Source: Oxytricha trifallax
Lineage: Eukaryota > Ciliophora > Spirotrichea > Sporadotrichida > Oxytrichidae
Length of the DNA: 64,000 bases
Reading direction: 5' to 3'
Assembly: GCA_000711775.1 (NCBI GenBank)
Contig: ARYC01017339.1
Location: forward strand, 20,780 to 84,779
The notes under the pieces were generated by a model that saw nothing but the letters and a program-made list of their open reading frames with translations, did no database searches and had not been told where the DNA came from. Below are positions 23,726-35,425 of the stretch, one piece after another; within the stretch, counting starts at the first letter, position 1; the number at the start of each line of letters is the position of its first letter. A program made the translations under genes and the position numbers.

Positions 23726-24541
23726 ATGGTAAATTCTCAATAAATTCATTTCATCTCTTTTATATAGTTGCCCCTTTAGATATTAAAAACAAGTGGCGTT
23801 TCCCAAAGAATGGTAAGTATTAATTCAAGAAAATTATGCTATAACCTATTTGCAATGCTGTCATTTGTTAATCAGCTTAAACTATTCTATGATATTTATA
23901 GATGGTTGACACAAAAAATGGCGAGTCATACGATGGGACACTCTTGAAATGTGACGACTGGATGAATCTCTATTTAAAGGATGTGATAAGAACAACAACC
24001 ACGGGATAATTTTCAAAGTTTGAATAAGTCTTTATACGCGGTAATCATGTCAAAAACATTCAATTGAGTGAGGAAATCATTGAGAATTATCAAGCAGAAC
24101 TTAAGAGAAGGTGTAAGTAACCATTGAAGTTTACAATCAATCTCTTTTTAATAATGACTCTTGTAATGATAACTAACTGTTGCTTTAGAGGCTGAAAAGG
24201 CAATTCAAGGCAATTTTGAAAGTGAAGGAAAGCAAAGAGGTGGTTCTAGATCACAAAGTCGTGGTGGTAGAAGAGACGGGGGTGACAGAGGTCGTGGAGG
24301 AGACAGAGGAGGCTTTAGAGGTGGCCGTGGTAGTAGCAATAATCAATATGGATTTAGCAGTAATCGTGGAGGAAGAGATGGCAGTGAAAGAGGAAGAGGC
24401 GATAGAGGCGATAGAGGCGGTCGTGGTGGCAGAGGTGATAGAGGAGATAGAGGTGGTCGTGGCGATAGAGGAGGTTTCAGAGGTAGAGGTAACGATATGT
24501 CTGGTGGCAGAGGTGGCCGCGGAGGACGTGGAGGGTATTGA
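23726..24541 (+). CDS. LSM4: LSm4, U6 snRNP/decapping ring subunit with RGG tail
   Basis: Complete gene with three introns and no IES needed. ATG 23726 is followed at once by a 39-nt intron; exon 2 reads LPLQILKTSGVSQRM, matching the LSm4 start (MLPLSLLKT). After intron 2 (GTAAGT...TTATAG, ending about 23901) comes MVDTKNGESYDGTLLKCDDW and MNLYLKDVI, the Sm1 motif, then VFIRGNHVKNIQL, the Sm2 motif (IRG). Intron 3 is 24113-24188. The C-terminus is a long Arg-Gly-Gly/Asp-rich tail (RGG and GDRGG repeats) ending at TGA 24539-24541, as in LSm4 of other eukaryotes. LSm4 acts in LSm2-8 (U6 snRNA) and LSm1-7 (mRNA decay). It sits in the gap of the scrambled GPATCH1-like gene. Confidence 0.93.
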
Positions 24542-24755
24542 TTTGGATTATCTGAATCACTAGTCTTAACAAAATCTAATTAAAAGTCAAATTTTAGCAA
24601 AACTTAAATTAATTATCAATTAATTTCTTGTAACAAACATTTCTAAGAATTCCTGAGCTTTCTTACCAATTATTTCATATAGACTTTCTAATAATTAATG
24701 TTTTATTATGAGAAGTTTGAATTTGATTATATAATTTAATTAATTTGTTTATAAA

Positions 24756-26686
24756 ATGATTGGAACACCTTTTAACATCAAAGATGAAATAATGCAGAGA
24801 AGAATCTAAGGTTTAGACAAGAAACCTTGGGAGCAAGAGGGTAGAGACGATCAGGGCAGAAAGCATTTCTATGGAGCTTTCACTGGTGCTCTGAAAGAGT
24901 TCTCTGTAGGCTATAAAGGCACAGTTGGCTCCAAAGAAGGTAAGATCACAAAACATATTTAAATATCATTTTATCTTAAATTTTAGGGGAAGACATGAGA
25001 AACAAATGAGATAATAAATTAAATGAAATCAATTTAAATATAATTTCTTATAAACTTCAGATATTATAGAAAAAAGTTCTTTTTTCATTTCATTCAGATA
25101 TTTTCATCTTTATTTAATAAATATATCTTTGAGCTTCAAAAAAGAATTTCTATATAATTTAAGTTATTATTATTGATAAGCATTTTTATATTTTGAAGAA
25201 AAAAATAGATTGTTATGCCACATATAATATAATTGACAACCTCAAATCTATTTCGTAGGATTTCAACCGAAATAGTTTGTGAGTTCAAGAAGCGAGAAGA
25301 AAGGAACTTAATTTCAGCAGCAGTCTATCTTCGAATTCATGGATGAAGATGACATGGTAAGTACCTTATTAGTTATCTTTTACACTTTTTAGGGAGAACA
25401 TACAGCAGGCTAGACTTTCCAAGCAACACAACAATACTCCGATACCCTAAATTCCCAGTAAAAAGATCTCTTGAAGAGTGGAATCTCGGGCGACATCTAG
25501 AATAACACTTTCATTCCTGATGAGTTAGTGGTGACAACCAACAACTCCAAGGGATACCAGTTGATGAGGGCGATGGGCTTCAAAGACAGAGGCAGCAGCA
25601 AATATTGCTTCAATCACTACGAAGACTCACCAGAGGAGAGTGAGGATGACATGTAATAGTAATAGGATGCTTTTGATCATTTGGGGTTCATGATTCCCTA
25701 GAAGAGATAGAGATAGAAAGAGCAAAAGGGGAAGAAGTACTATGATGGACCCATTGGCTTCAAGAATAACCTATTTGGCATTGGGTTTGTACCCACCAGA
25801 AGTGATTTAGATGAGATTTACTATATAAAGATGTAAATATTATTTCATTAGTATATATGAGATAGATCCAGACGCTGCTGAGCAAAGACAGAAGAAGCAG
25901 CAAAACAGAATAAAAATGTCAGAATTTGACTATGCAGGAATTGAAGTGGATGAGGATGATGACAGTGTATAGTAAATTTCGAATGTCTATGACACACAGA
26001 AAGACAAGTCTAAAATGTACAAGGATTCAATTGAACTTGATGATGAGGAGTTAGATTATTGTAGAATTATAGTAAATCCTGTTAATATTTCATTATTTAG
26101 TAACATAAAATTAGATAATTAAGGTTTTTTAAAAAAATTAAATAGAATTATGTGCTGATTAATTGAGAAATCATCCAAAAAATAAAATCAAAATTTGATT
26201 AATTATTTTTGCTTAGACTTTTTCATAAAATAATCCTTGAATTAATTAAAATAAACTAAAATATAAAGTCTAACTACAATAATATGGTATGAGTAATGTA
26301 AACAGAAAAGGACTTATTTAAAAATCCTCAGTTGAAAATCAAAAGCCTAATTAGTTCATAATTGGAGGCACCTTACAAGTAAAAAAGATAGGGTAATCTA
26401 TTATTATAATTAATTTTTTTAATTTCTATTTATAGAGCAAAACCAGTTCAAGTACCAGCAGGTTACAATCCATTTAAGGACTTGGATAGTTAAACTACTA
26501 CAGAAATAGCTAATTAGTAAAGCAAAAAGAGAAACCTGATAGATGAAATAATTATAGATCATAGCAAGAAATTTATCAGTAAGCAAAGCAATAACCTAGA
26601 TGCAAATAAGCGAGCTGAGATACTTGGCGAAACTGAGGGGATTCAATAAACCAATGCATAAATATACAATAATAGATTTCAAGCAT
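24756..26686 (+). CDS. GPATCH1-like protein, N-terminal and middle MDSs (scrambled)
   Basis: ATG 24756 starts [19 protein letters not shown]; the early motif [20 protein letters not shown] then [18 protein letters not shown] is the DUF1604 signature of GPATCH1. An intron at 24940-25258 (319 nt, so probably itself holding an IES) and a 36-nt intron at 25357-25392 interrupt it. [20 protein letters not shown] is the G-patch-like region, and [16 protein letters not shown] matches the following conserved block. An IES (pointer ATGAGAT) joins RSDLDEID to [10 protein letters not shown]. After an unresolved break at about 26080-26280, [19 protein letters not shown] spans a 43-nt intron (26393-26435), and [15 protein letters not shown] is the conserved middle motif. 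The block ends at pointer TCAAGCAT (26679-26686), which continues at 18126. Confidence 0.87.
25811..25856. other. IES, 46 bp, pointer ATGAGAT
   Basis: ATGAGAT at 25811-25817 and 25857-25863. Excision (1 mod 3) joins TRSDLDEI to DPDAAEQRQ. Confidence 0.85.
26679..26686. other. Scrambling pointer TCAAGCAT, outgoing copy
   Basis: Identical to 18126-18133. Joining the sequence before this copy to the sequence after the upstream copy gives one continuous frame from the middle to the C-terminal part of the GPATCH1-like protein. Confidence 0.85.
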
Positions 26687-26847
26687 AATGCATAAATAAA
26701 TTTGAGAGAGTTATTTAAATTGGAGAAATATTTTAACGTTAAATTTGAATATTAAAAAAAATCAAGTTGCTTCTCAAGTTAAAAAGAGAAGTTGTAAAAA
26801 TTAAAGACTTAAATATAGATTAATGTAATTCTTATATTTTGGTAACT

Positions 26848-29800
26848 TCATCTCATGTATTATATAAAGTTGTCAATCTTTTCTGTTTCAATTTCTGCTT
26901 TATTAGTATCATATGTCTAGCCTTGATAGTTATAGTAATTCTCCTTGAACTCTGGCCATTGATTCTTGTTCTTAACATTTTCTATAAGATAAAATTAGTC
27001 AAGTAAATAGAACTTACATTTCTCTGTGCCAAGATCATATATTTCCTCTGGCAATTCACATCTTTGAATGAATTAACGCATCTTTGCTTAGTACTTCTTT
27101 TTAATATAGGGAGTGTTGGCTGGGTTTTCAGTCTTTAAGAACAAAGCGAATAGTTTTAGCATGGTCTCTTTGACTGACATTCCTGGGTGCTTGAGGCGGT
27201 TTTCTGAAACTTCACGCAAGCCTCTGGTTACTACTTGACCAAGAGTTTACTCCATGAAAGCAATGGAATCTTCCATCTTTTGTAGGTTAAAGAGGGATAT
27301 CTTTTCTTCTGGAGGTGGCATCTTGACTGGCAGAGTAGCCTTGGAATATTTGAATGGATTAGCAAGGAACCTTTGTAGCTTGAATTCATTATCAAACACA
27401 TACTTTCCTTCCTTGAAGACCACTAGTAACAAGCCATCACCCTTCTTCACTCTTTCTTCATCAATAAGTGTAACTGCACAATGAGAGTTTAGTACTTTTT
27501 CGTTCAATAGGATTTCAGCTGCTTTATGATGCTGTACTCTTAATGGTAAATCCTTCTCTTTTGGTAATGTTACATTGACTATAAATCTCTGTGGATTTGC
27601 CAAGAACATATCTCTTTCCTTTGTTGTCTTAAAATAGAAGAAAGAATTCTTTAATAACACACAGTCTTCTTTGTTGGCACTACACTTTACTAAAAGTTTC
27701 TCATTTTTCCAAGTTACAGGGCAGAAATACTTAAATTCAGAGAGTGTTTACTTCATTAGACATCTATCAACGTGCATATTTCTAACTTTGCAAGGCTTTT
27801 GTTTACTTTCTCTTAAGAAGTAATCTTTGGCAAATTCTTGCTTGGCCTCTAAGGTATGAGATATTTCATCAACTAAACGATCTTCAATGAACAACTTAGA
27901 ACGCTCTACATCAATTTCAAGAACGTTATTATAGAGTTTTTGATAGAAAGTTATAATACCAGGTGCATTTTTATGATAATTTTCTAGCCTTTTCTTTAAA
28001 ATTTCATAGTAAGATCCGAAAAGTGTTTCTTTATTGTCTGAAGATCTTTAAAAAGACGTAAGTGGCTTAGTTTTCATTACCAAAACATTTGTTGGTACTA
28101 TTCCTCTCTTTGCCAAGATTAAAGCTTAGTTACGAGTACTTGGGAAATCTTCCAAAACCCATCCTCTGGTTTGGCAATTTATCGGTAAGCAAATAAATTG
28201 AAATCAATAAACACAACAAAATTAATTCACTTAATTAATCTTTGTATTGAGTTCTCTTCAATATAAGTTAAACGACTAAATCGTCTTCAATTTGTCTACC
28301 TTCAAGTTTCATTTATTTCCTCAAATTGTTATATACATGAGAGTCCTTCTCAATAAAGTAATCAATAATGTCATGAACTCTCAGATTTACCAAACCCAAC
28401 TTTTCGCTTAAAATCTTGCTAACGGTTGTTTTACCTGAATGAGGGTAGCCAACTATGAAAATCTTTGGCTTAATTTATATATCTAGTGGAATTGAGTCAA
28501 CGTTAAAAGCATGCTTTGAAGGTTCTTTTAAGAATTTCTGCTGTTAATTGTCATCAGAGAGGAAATAGATACGTTCTCTGTAGAGTACAGCGTTATTCTT
28601 TGATTTTATTGGATGACTTAATTAGATTGGTGAGTTAATACCGAATTTAGAGTGCTTGTAGATGTAAGAATTTCTATAGTTGTTATAAATGAAATGGGAA
28701 TTTTATAGATCAAGGGAAACAACGGGTTTATACTGCAAGTTAATTTTAATTATCTTTAATATGCATTAATCTTTTAATTCTACACTTTAACAAACTAAAA
28801 ACATGTAAGACTTCTCGAAATTTTTGACTTCCTTTGGCTTCAATATTTAAGCAAGCTGTCTTTCAATAATATCTTTACGATGAGTGAAATTGTCCTTAAC
28901 TCTGTCCACTAATTTAACATGCACAAATTCAGAGCTGAGGTCTCCCTTGATATCATCAATGACTATTACTTGCTTCTCTCTGAGAGCATTTGCTAACTCT
29001 TCAAATAGAGCATCATCATTAGTCCTCTGTTCTCTAAGTTTCTCTCTTTCTATCTCCTCCATGGCATCGTAGTTTGGCATTTCAGGGTCATTCTCATCGT
29101 CTTCCTTCTCCTTGATGTCTCTGGCGTCATCCCATTGAGTCATTAGCTCTTCGATTTCCTCTGGGGACTTTCTGTCTTCCTCATTGATTTCTTCACCCTC
29201 TGGAACAGCTGTATCTATCAATTATACATATTTATCCTTAAACTATAAATCTTAAATATGATTATATTATTATATAAGCTGTAATCTCAGCATAGTAAGC
29301 ATCTCTTTCTTCCTTTCTGACTCTTGCTTTCTCAGCTTCTCTTGCCTCCATTAGCTTATCAAATGCTTCTCTGATTGTTTGAATTAAAAATGACATTAAG
29401 ATATTTGTCTGTCAATGCATCTATCGAAGGTGGCCTTCTCTTTGCATTTAAGAATGATCACTATCTCTGGTACACGACGAGACTCGAATAGCAATTCTTG
29501 ATAAGTGGGGTGGAAAATAGCACCTTCTGGTATAAATATTTACAATATTCCATAAAAAAATTATTAGTTAATTTGACATAATTCAGTTATTGTTATATTT
29601 CTCTCCAGTTACCATCAATGAAGTAGCCTTTTTAGTTGTCAAAGATCATCTTCATGACCGCTCTCTCGTGTTCATCTCTAGCGAATTCCTCTGGATCTTC
29701 TTCAATTTCTGGATCTGGGGGTGACTCACCGCCTTCCTCCTCAGCAGGCTGCATTATATATATATATCATACTATTTCGTTCTAAGAAAATATAAGGATC

Positions 29801-32800
29801 TAATTAAATCACTTATTTGGCTGTGGTGGTCTAAAACCTCTATCGAGCAAGCGTCTACGCTTTCTCTTTTCTTTCTCCTCTTTAAGGGTGTTCAAGAAAG
29901 ATTGCTTTAAGTCAAATTCATTGAGTTTGTACTTTTCACAGAGCATGCGAATTTATGTTGAAGTACCTGCTCCACGGTGTCCAAGGATCATAACTCTTGG
30001 GGGTGGTGGAGATTTATTTTAGCTAAAATCTTTTATAAATAGCGAGTTCTCGCTTAATAGCTTTTGTTATGTTAAAATATAGGAGGAGATAGTGGTAAAG
30101 AGGCATTACTGTGTTGAGCTATCAGGAATTGCTTAGGGTTTGATTTGAATTCTTCAGCTTCTTTTTCCCCTGACAACCAGTAAGTTTTTCCAAATATAGT
30201 AACTTCAAATTCTTTTGCGCCTCTTACAATCCAGTTGTCTTTTACATATGTAACTGGGCAGTAGTCACCAAAGTCTCCCTTTGGCAACGGCTTCTCGCCT
30301 TCATCGCCAGTGATATCTACTTCTGTAGTACGCACGCATTCTGGGTTATCAATTTTTACAAAGAATGGATCAATTTCGTTTCTTATCTTTATGAGGACTT
30401 CATCCATAATTCCATTGCAAGAGATTTCTTTGACGATTTCCTCATTGAGATGTTCTCTCGCTAATGCTAGAATTTTTTATTAGTTAAGTAGTTCCCAATT
30501 CCAATCTTACATTTCAACTTCATTCAATCTTTTCTTAATTTCTTCGCTTACTATTTATTCACCGTCTACATCCTCTATATTTCAATAAAATGCAATAAAT
30601 AGATACAAATGCATCAGTTATTTTAGATTAAAATTAGAATCTGCTCATTTATTTAAATAATTTCCTATTCTCTAATCATTAATAAAATATTTTGTTATGT
30701 GATTGGCATCACTCAAGTAAATAATGCTATCGAACTCAATTCCATGAGCCTTAAGCTTGTTAATGTGTTCCTCAGTCTCTGGGAATCCAATCAGAATGAA
30801 ACCACCTACGAATGGAACTTTACCAGTCTCCTCGTCTTCCTTCAAGACTAACTGGTCAATACTCAAGTCTTCTATGATTATTGGCTCTTCCTCGCTGTCT
30901 TCAATACCCATTTCAATGGGGTCTTTGCCCTGCTCAATTGCTTCCTATCTTCTCCTTCTTCTATCTTCCTTATAAAATATTAATGAGTAAATTATTCTTG
31001 TATATGAAGATATTAAAATTTCCAAGAAATAAAATTGCTCCTTGAACTTTTGAAGTTCTTCCTCTTCCTTTCTCTTTCTCTCCTCTTCTTCACGTTTACG
31101 TTTCTCTTCAAGCAACTTCTTTTTCATCTCAGCCTCTGTCAACTGAGGTTGCTCTTCATCCTCCTTGTCCTCGTCTTATTATTAAAGCACATTTTCATTT
31201 GCTAATATCAACCATTTTATTATACTTTTCTTCTGGAGGAGGTGGCTTACGCTTCATTAATGGCTGACCAAGGAATTCAAAGATCCATGGAATGAATTTC
31301 CAGGCAGGGAAAGACTTGCCCTCTATAATATCTGCAAGTTCTTGCTCTGAGAGCCCGATTCTACCACCTTGTTAGGGGTTGTTAGGGATATGGATTTCGA
31401 ATTTCATTAATTCTTCTAGTTTTGCTTTCACTAAACTAAAATGTAGTATTTATCCCATCATTCTATGTGATATTTTAAGATTAATTCATTTAGTTTAGTT
31501 CCTTGTAATCTACGATAGTCCAGCCATAAGTCTCACTTAAGAGTTGAGCCTAGGTATGTTTACCGGCACCTTTATGTCCAAGCATAAATTGAAAATAAGA
31601 CTATTGGATATATCTCAATATCTGCTAAAAAATAAAGCATTAGTGTCCTGAAGATAGAGGGCATAGCCGGTCTATCAACTAAGTATTTCTTGGGCTCTGC
31701 TATGAAGGCATTAAGGTTATCTGATGAAGCAAAAACAAAAACATTTCCATGATAGTGAGCTGCGTTTTCTGGTTCACCTTTAATCACTTTGCCTTAAGAT
31801 AAGGCAACTGGATCAGTCTATCCCCATAAACTCATAAATATAGCTAAATCTGTAATTATTCTTGTTGCCAACATCACTGATATATGATAAATATTATTTG
31901 CTACAATATTTAAATTGGGAAGCTCTCCCTCTTCAGTATTTACGTTTTCAGTTAGAAGAGTTTTGTAGTCGCTTACTCCCTCAATTATATGTGCCAATGG
32001 CCTCAAAGGCAAAAATTAAAATACTTGAAATTATTGTTGAAGTATAAATTATATTTCACTGATATCTCCATAAACTCCACTTTCTGGGAAGCTCTCCTTT
32101 AGATTTTATAGATTATCATATTTTTCCAAAGGCAAATCTGAATCTGGGTGAATTCTGCACTCAACACATTCAACTAATTCTTCTGGTGTGAGTCCTCCGC
32201 TGTCTAGCTTGATGTATTAATTATCATAGAAGTTTATAAGCAATTCCTCCATGGCTGGTCTCTCAACTGTATTGTAGTAGTTCAATTCATCCTTTAGCTT
32301 GTCCTCTGAATCTTGAGATCTCTACACTAATTTATACAGCATAAAAATAAAAATCTACAATAATTGAAAGAATATATGGGGAAACTATACATAAAAATTT
32401 TAAACATATTTACATTCAGCTTATATTTCCAGATTAATGAATGAGGCTTCATCTAAGGGTTTAATTTCATTCTCCTCGTCTATAATTAAAGTAAAAAATT
32501 AATTCAAAATCATGTTATTGGTATATATAAATATATTAATTATACTGGATCTTCATCCTCATTAACGGGTTTTGGCTTGCGTCTTTCGTCTCTTTCCCAT
32601 TAACTGTAAACAAATACATTATTTTGTTAATAGTTATTTTTCCTTATTGTAATTTTAAGATTTGGAAGTATTTTTATTATTAATAAACAACACCATCATC
32701 TGGGTTGACTTTCATGTTCACAGCTCTTAATCTAACGTCTTCATCGTCACAATACAACTCAACGATATGTGTGAATTCATGTGTAATGCCCATTTCATCA

Positions 32801-34364
32801 GGGTCACTTAGAATATACAGTTAATCACATTTATTTTAATTTAGTGAGTCCTAATAAGAGTATTTTCAAGATTATTTAGAAGGTATCTTTGTCTTATTGT
32901 ACTGGCCCATGAATTTTCTCTGTTATAGTAAGATAAATCCAATAAATAACCCTTCAAAACAGCAGCTGGAGATCTTATCATTAACTTCAGTATTTCAATT
33001 TGCTGATCGTCAGTGGGACCTCCACCTTGTAATAGAGCTTGGTTTATTGCTTCTTCAAGATCATTTTAGTTAAAACAGAAAAAAAATTAATTCCATAACA
33101 AATTAATATTACTTGGCAAATAAATATTCAGTTAATAAATTAATATAATAATCACTGAGGTACTTGGGTGGTTCTTGACCTTCCTCCAAATCTTCAGGTG
33201 GCTCATAGGCCTTAATTTTTGCAATCAAGGCATTAATCCTGTCAATTTTTATCAAATTTCATCAATAATATTTATGAAAGATAACAAATGTAAATAGTAA
33301 TAAATCCAGTTATCGATGTTGATGTGAACCAGGTCGAGTTTCTTGGCGAGATTAGCACAAAGCATAGTTTTTCCCGATCTGGGTTTACCAATGACTAAAA
33401 TTCTAAGTGCTTGTTATCTAGCAGCATCTATTAAGTCCTGTTCTGCGCAATTTACAAAGTCATCCTCTCTTAGACCTATTAATTTCCACTCATTTAGTTA
33501 GGAGTTGCTAATGAGTAGTACATTTAAAGTAAAATACACCTTCCTTACTCTCAAGTTAAAAAAATGGTCCACGCATCATTTTTATGAAACTTTTCTCTTC
33601 ATAAGTCTCACTAAGGCCCTTTTGAGCAATATTTCCACTTTTCAAGGCAACTTACTTTCTCTTATCTTCTTTTTCGATTAGTTTCTTTAATCTCTTTTGC
33701 TCTTTGTTATCTGCATGAGCTCTATCGCTGTAGATTTAAATATATCAAAATAGTTTAAAGTTTATTGAAACTTCTCATATGTAGCTTTATTTTAAAATTG
33801 ATGTAATTTATTTTGATTTAAAATGTTGTGAGTGTAGATATTCTCATACTTTTTGAAAAGCATGATTTATCTCAATTTCTTGTAAGAAGTCTCAACATGA
33901 TTGAATTCTTCATCTTTCTTGATGTCTTCCAATTATATTTTATTATTTAATTGATATACATTGTTTGAAATGTGTTCCCCAGAAGAATTTCCTTTTTTAA
34001 TCAAATTATTTAAATAATTTAATGATGTCATCATTTTCCTTGATGCAGAACTTATCCTTAGTCTCAATTCTATGAATGTCTGATCTGTACTTATCTTGAT
34101 TATTAATATCATTCAGAAGGTAATAGATGTTGTGGTACTCACTCTACTGATCTCTCACAAGATTACTATTAATCTATAAAAGAATATACAATCAATATAA
34201 TTAACCATAATATGATATGTATGTGAAAGATGTATTCTTCTCTCGAGAGCAGGGTTGTAACCGAATTTATTCAACTCTGTGATTGGCTCACTGTTGTTTA
34301 TGTTTGATCGTGATTTAGATCTTGCATTGCCCTTGGGGAAGGTATTATGCATCCTCACGCTCAT
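26848..34364 (-). CDS. Multi-domain adenylate kinase (AK9-like)
   Basis: Very long minus-strand gene, cut by many introns/IESs, with at least four nucleotide-kinase modules. P-loops: RILVIGKPRSGKTMLC (about 33.36 kb), MLGHKGAGKHTQ (about 31.57 kb), RVMILGHRGAGTSTQI (about 29.98 kb) and KIFIVGYPHSGKTTVS (about 28.43 kb). NMP-kinase motifs recur, such as VGGFILIGFPETEEH (about 30.8 kb) and RGWVLEDFPSTRN (about 28.15 kb). Acidic linkers (EEIEELMTQWDDARDIKEKE) and modules around FVFASSDNLNAFIAEPKKY and MFLANPQRF alternate between kinase cores. This order matches AK9/AKD1, linked to cilia in other eukaryotes. The stop is TGA 26848-26850, after KIDNFIQYMR. The 5' end is approximate: SVRMHNTFPKGNARSKSRSN near 34.36 kb seems N-terminal. 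An apparent one-base frameshift lies in an A7 run (T7 in coding sense) at 33558-33564. Confidence 0.8.
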
Positions 34365-34391
34365 TAATATAAAATATTTAATTGTATTCAC

Positions 34392-34853
34392 TCATGATAG
34401 TACCATCTAGAAGAGCTTTTCTTATGGTATTTATAAATATATAATCATTAAAGTTATAGCTTTTTCTATCAATAAACTATTAGAAGTTAAATTTTTAAGG
34501 AAACAATACTATAATACTATTGAATTAGAAAATTAATTTTATTTATTATTCAATTAGTTTTCCGCTGAAGATTGCTGTTTAGTTCTTAATAGTTACAACT
34601 AAACTCCCCGATAATTTAATTAAAATAAACTATCTATAATTTTGCCATTAATGGGCATATTCCCTTGAAAACAATAAGACTTGATTTATGATATTAATTT
34701 AAACTTTCTTTTTCCTAATATTCAATGTTTTATAATTTTTTTATTAAATTTAATTATTTTTGTAATAAATTTATATATAATATAATTATTTTAATGTGTA
34801 TTGAAAGTTTGAACACAAATGGAGGCTTTAAAATATCCACCTTAATAGATAAT
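34392..34853. other. AT-rich interruption
   Basis: About 460 bp, strongly A/T-rich, no supported gene. Probably intron/IES or intergenic sequence between the fragment above and the kinase gene. Confidence 0.4.
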
Positions 34854-35324
34854 TTATCGTTCAATACTTTCATCTGGGCTTTTGTTAGCGTAATCTGAGC
34901 AGTCAGAGTTAAAAATAAACTGACTGTTCTTCTCTGCACTTTGATAAATTAATTCTTTAATTAATATGTGGTAGATTCCATTAAAAAATTTCACTAAAGA
35001 AATATGAATAGAATCATTATTCATAATTTTAACTTTGCTTGTGCTCCTCCTTTTCAAACTCAAAAGTGCTGATAATTTAGTATTTGATGGTTCTCAAAAA
35101 CTCAGTTGCAAGGAAACCGAAGGGGTAGATTGTGTCCAAGTTTCTTAAAACGTAGATTGCAGTCACTTGAGACTCTGACCTGTAATAATCGTGAAAATAA
35201 TAATTTGATATAGAGAATAACCATAAATAATTTAAAATATATAGATCATAGGCATCAGTATACACTATTTCTTCTTTGTATATGAATGGATCTTTGATTA
35301 CGTTAGCCATAGACCCAGGGCCAT
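34854..35324 (-). CDS. Hypothetical protein fragment
   Basis: From ATG 35324: MNGPGSMANVIKDPFIYKEE and YTDAYD, then a roughly 80-bp AT-rich interruption (about 35178-35252), then SESQVTAIYVLRNLDTIYPF and GFLATEFLRTIKYQIIS. Ordinary composition supports real coding. A further open piece (DYANKSPDESIER) follows at about 34870. Not recognised; it could be the N-terminal part of the adenylate kinase gene downstream on the same strand or an independent gene. Confidence 0.45.
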
Positions 35325-35425
35325 TCAAAATTTTAAGTTAAAATAGATAGGCTGTATAGTTTTATGTAAACTATAAACTGATTATAAAATGCTTTTAAAA
35401 TGGCATTATAGTATGAAAATTCAAG

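Noticed and set aside
24216-24563. Val/Glu-rich open frame on + in the standard code
   Set aside because: It is an out-of-frame shadow of the Arg-Gly-Gly tail of LSm4; the GGT/AGA repeats make every frame open.
27254-31000. Several short + frames rich in Ser and Leu
   Set aside because: Antisense shadows of the acidic and Lys-rich adenylate kinase exons on the minus strand.
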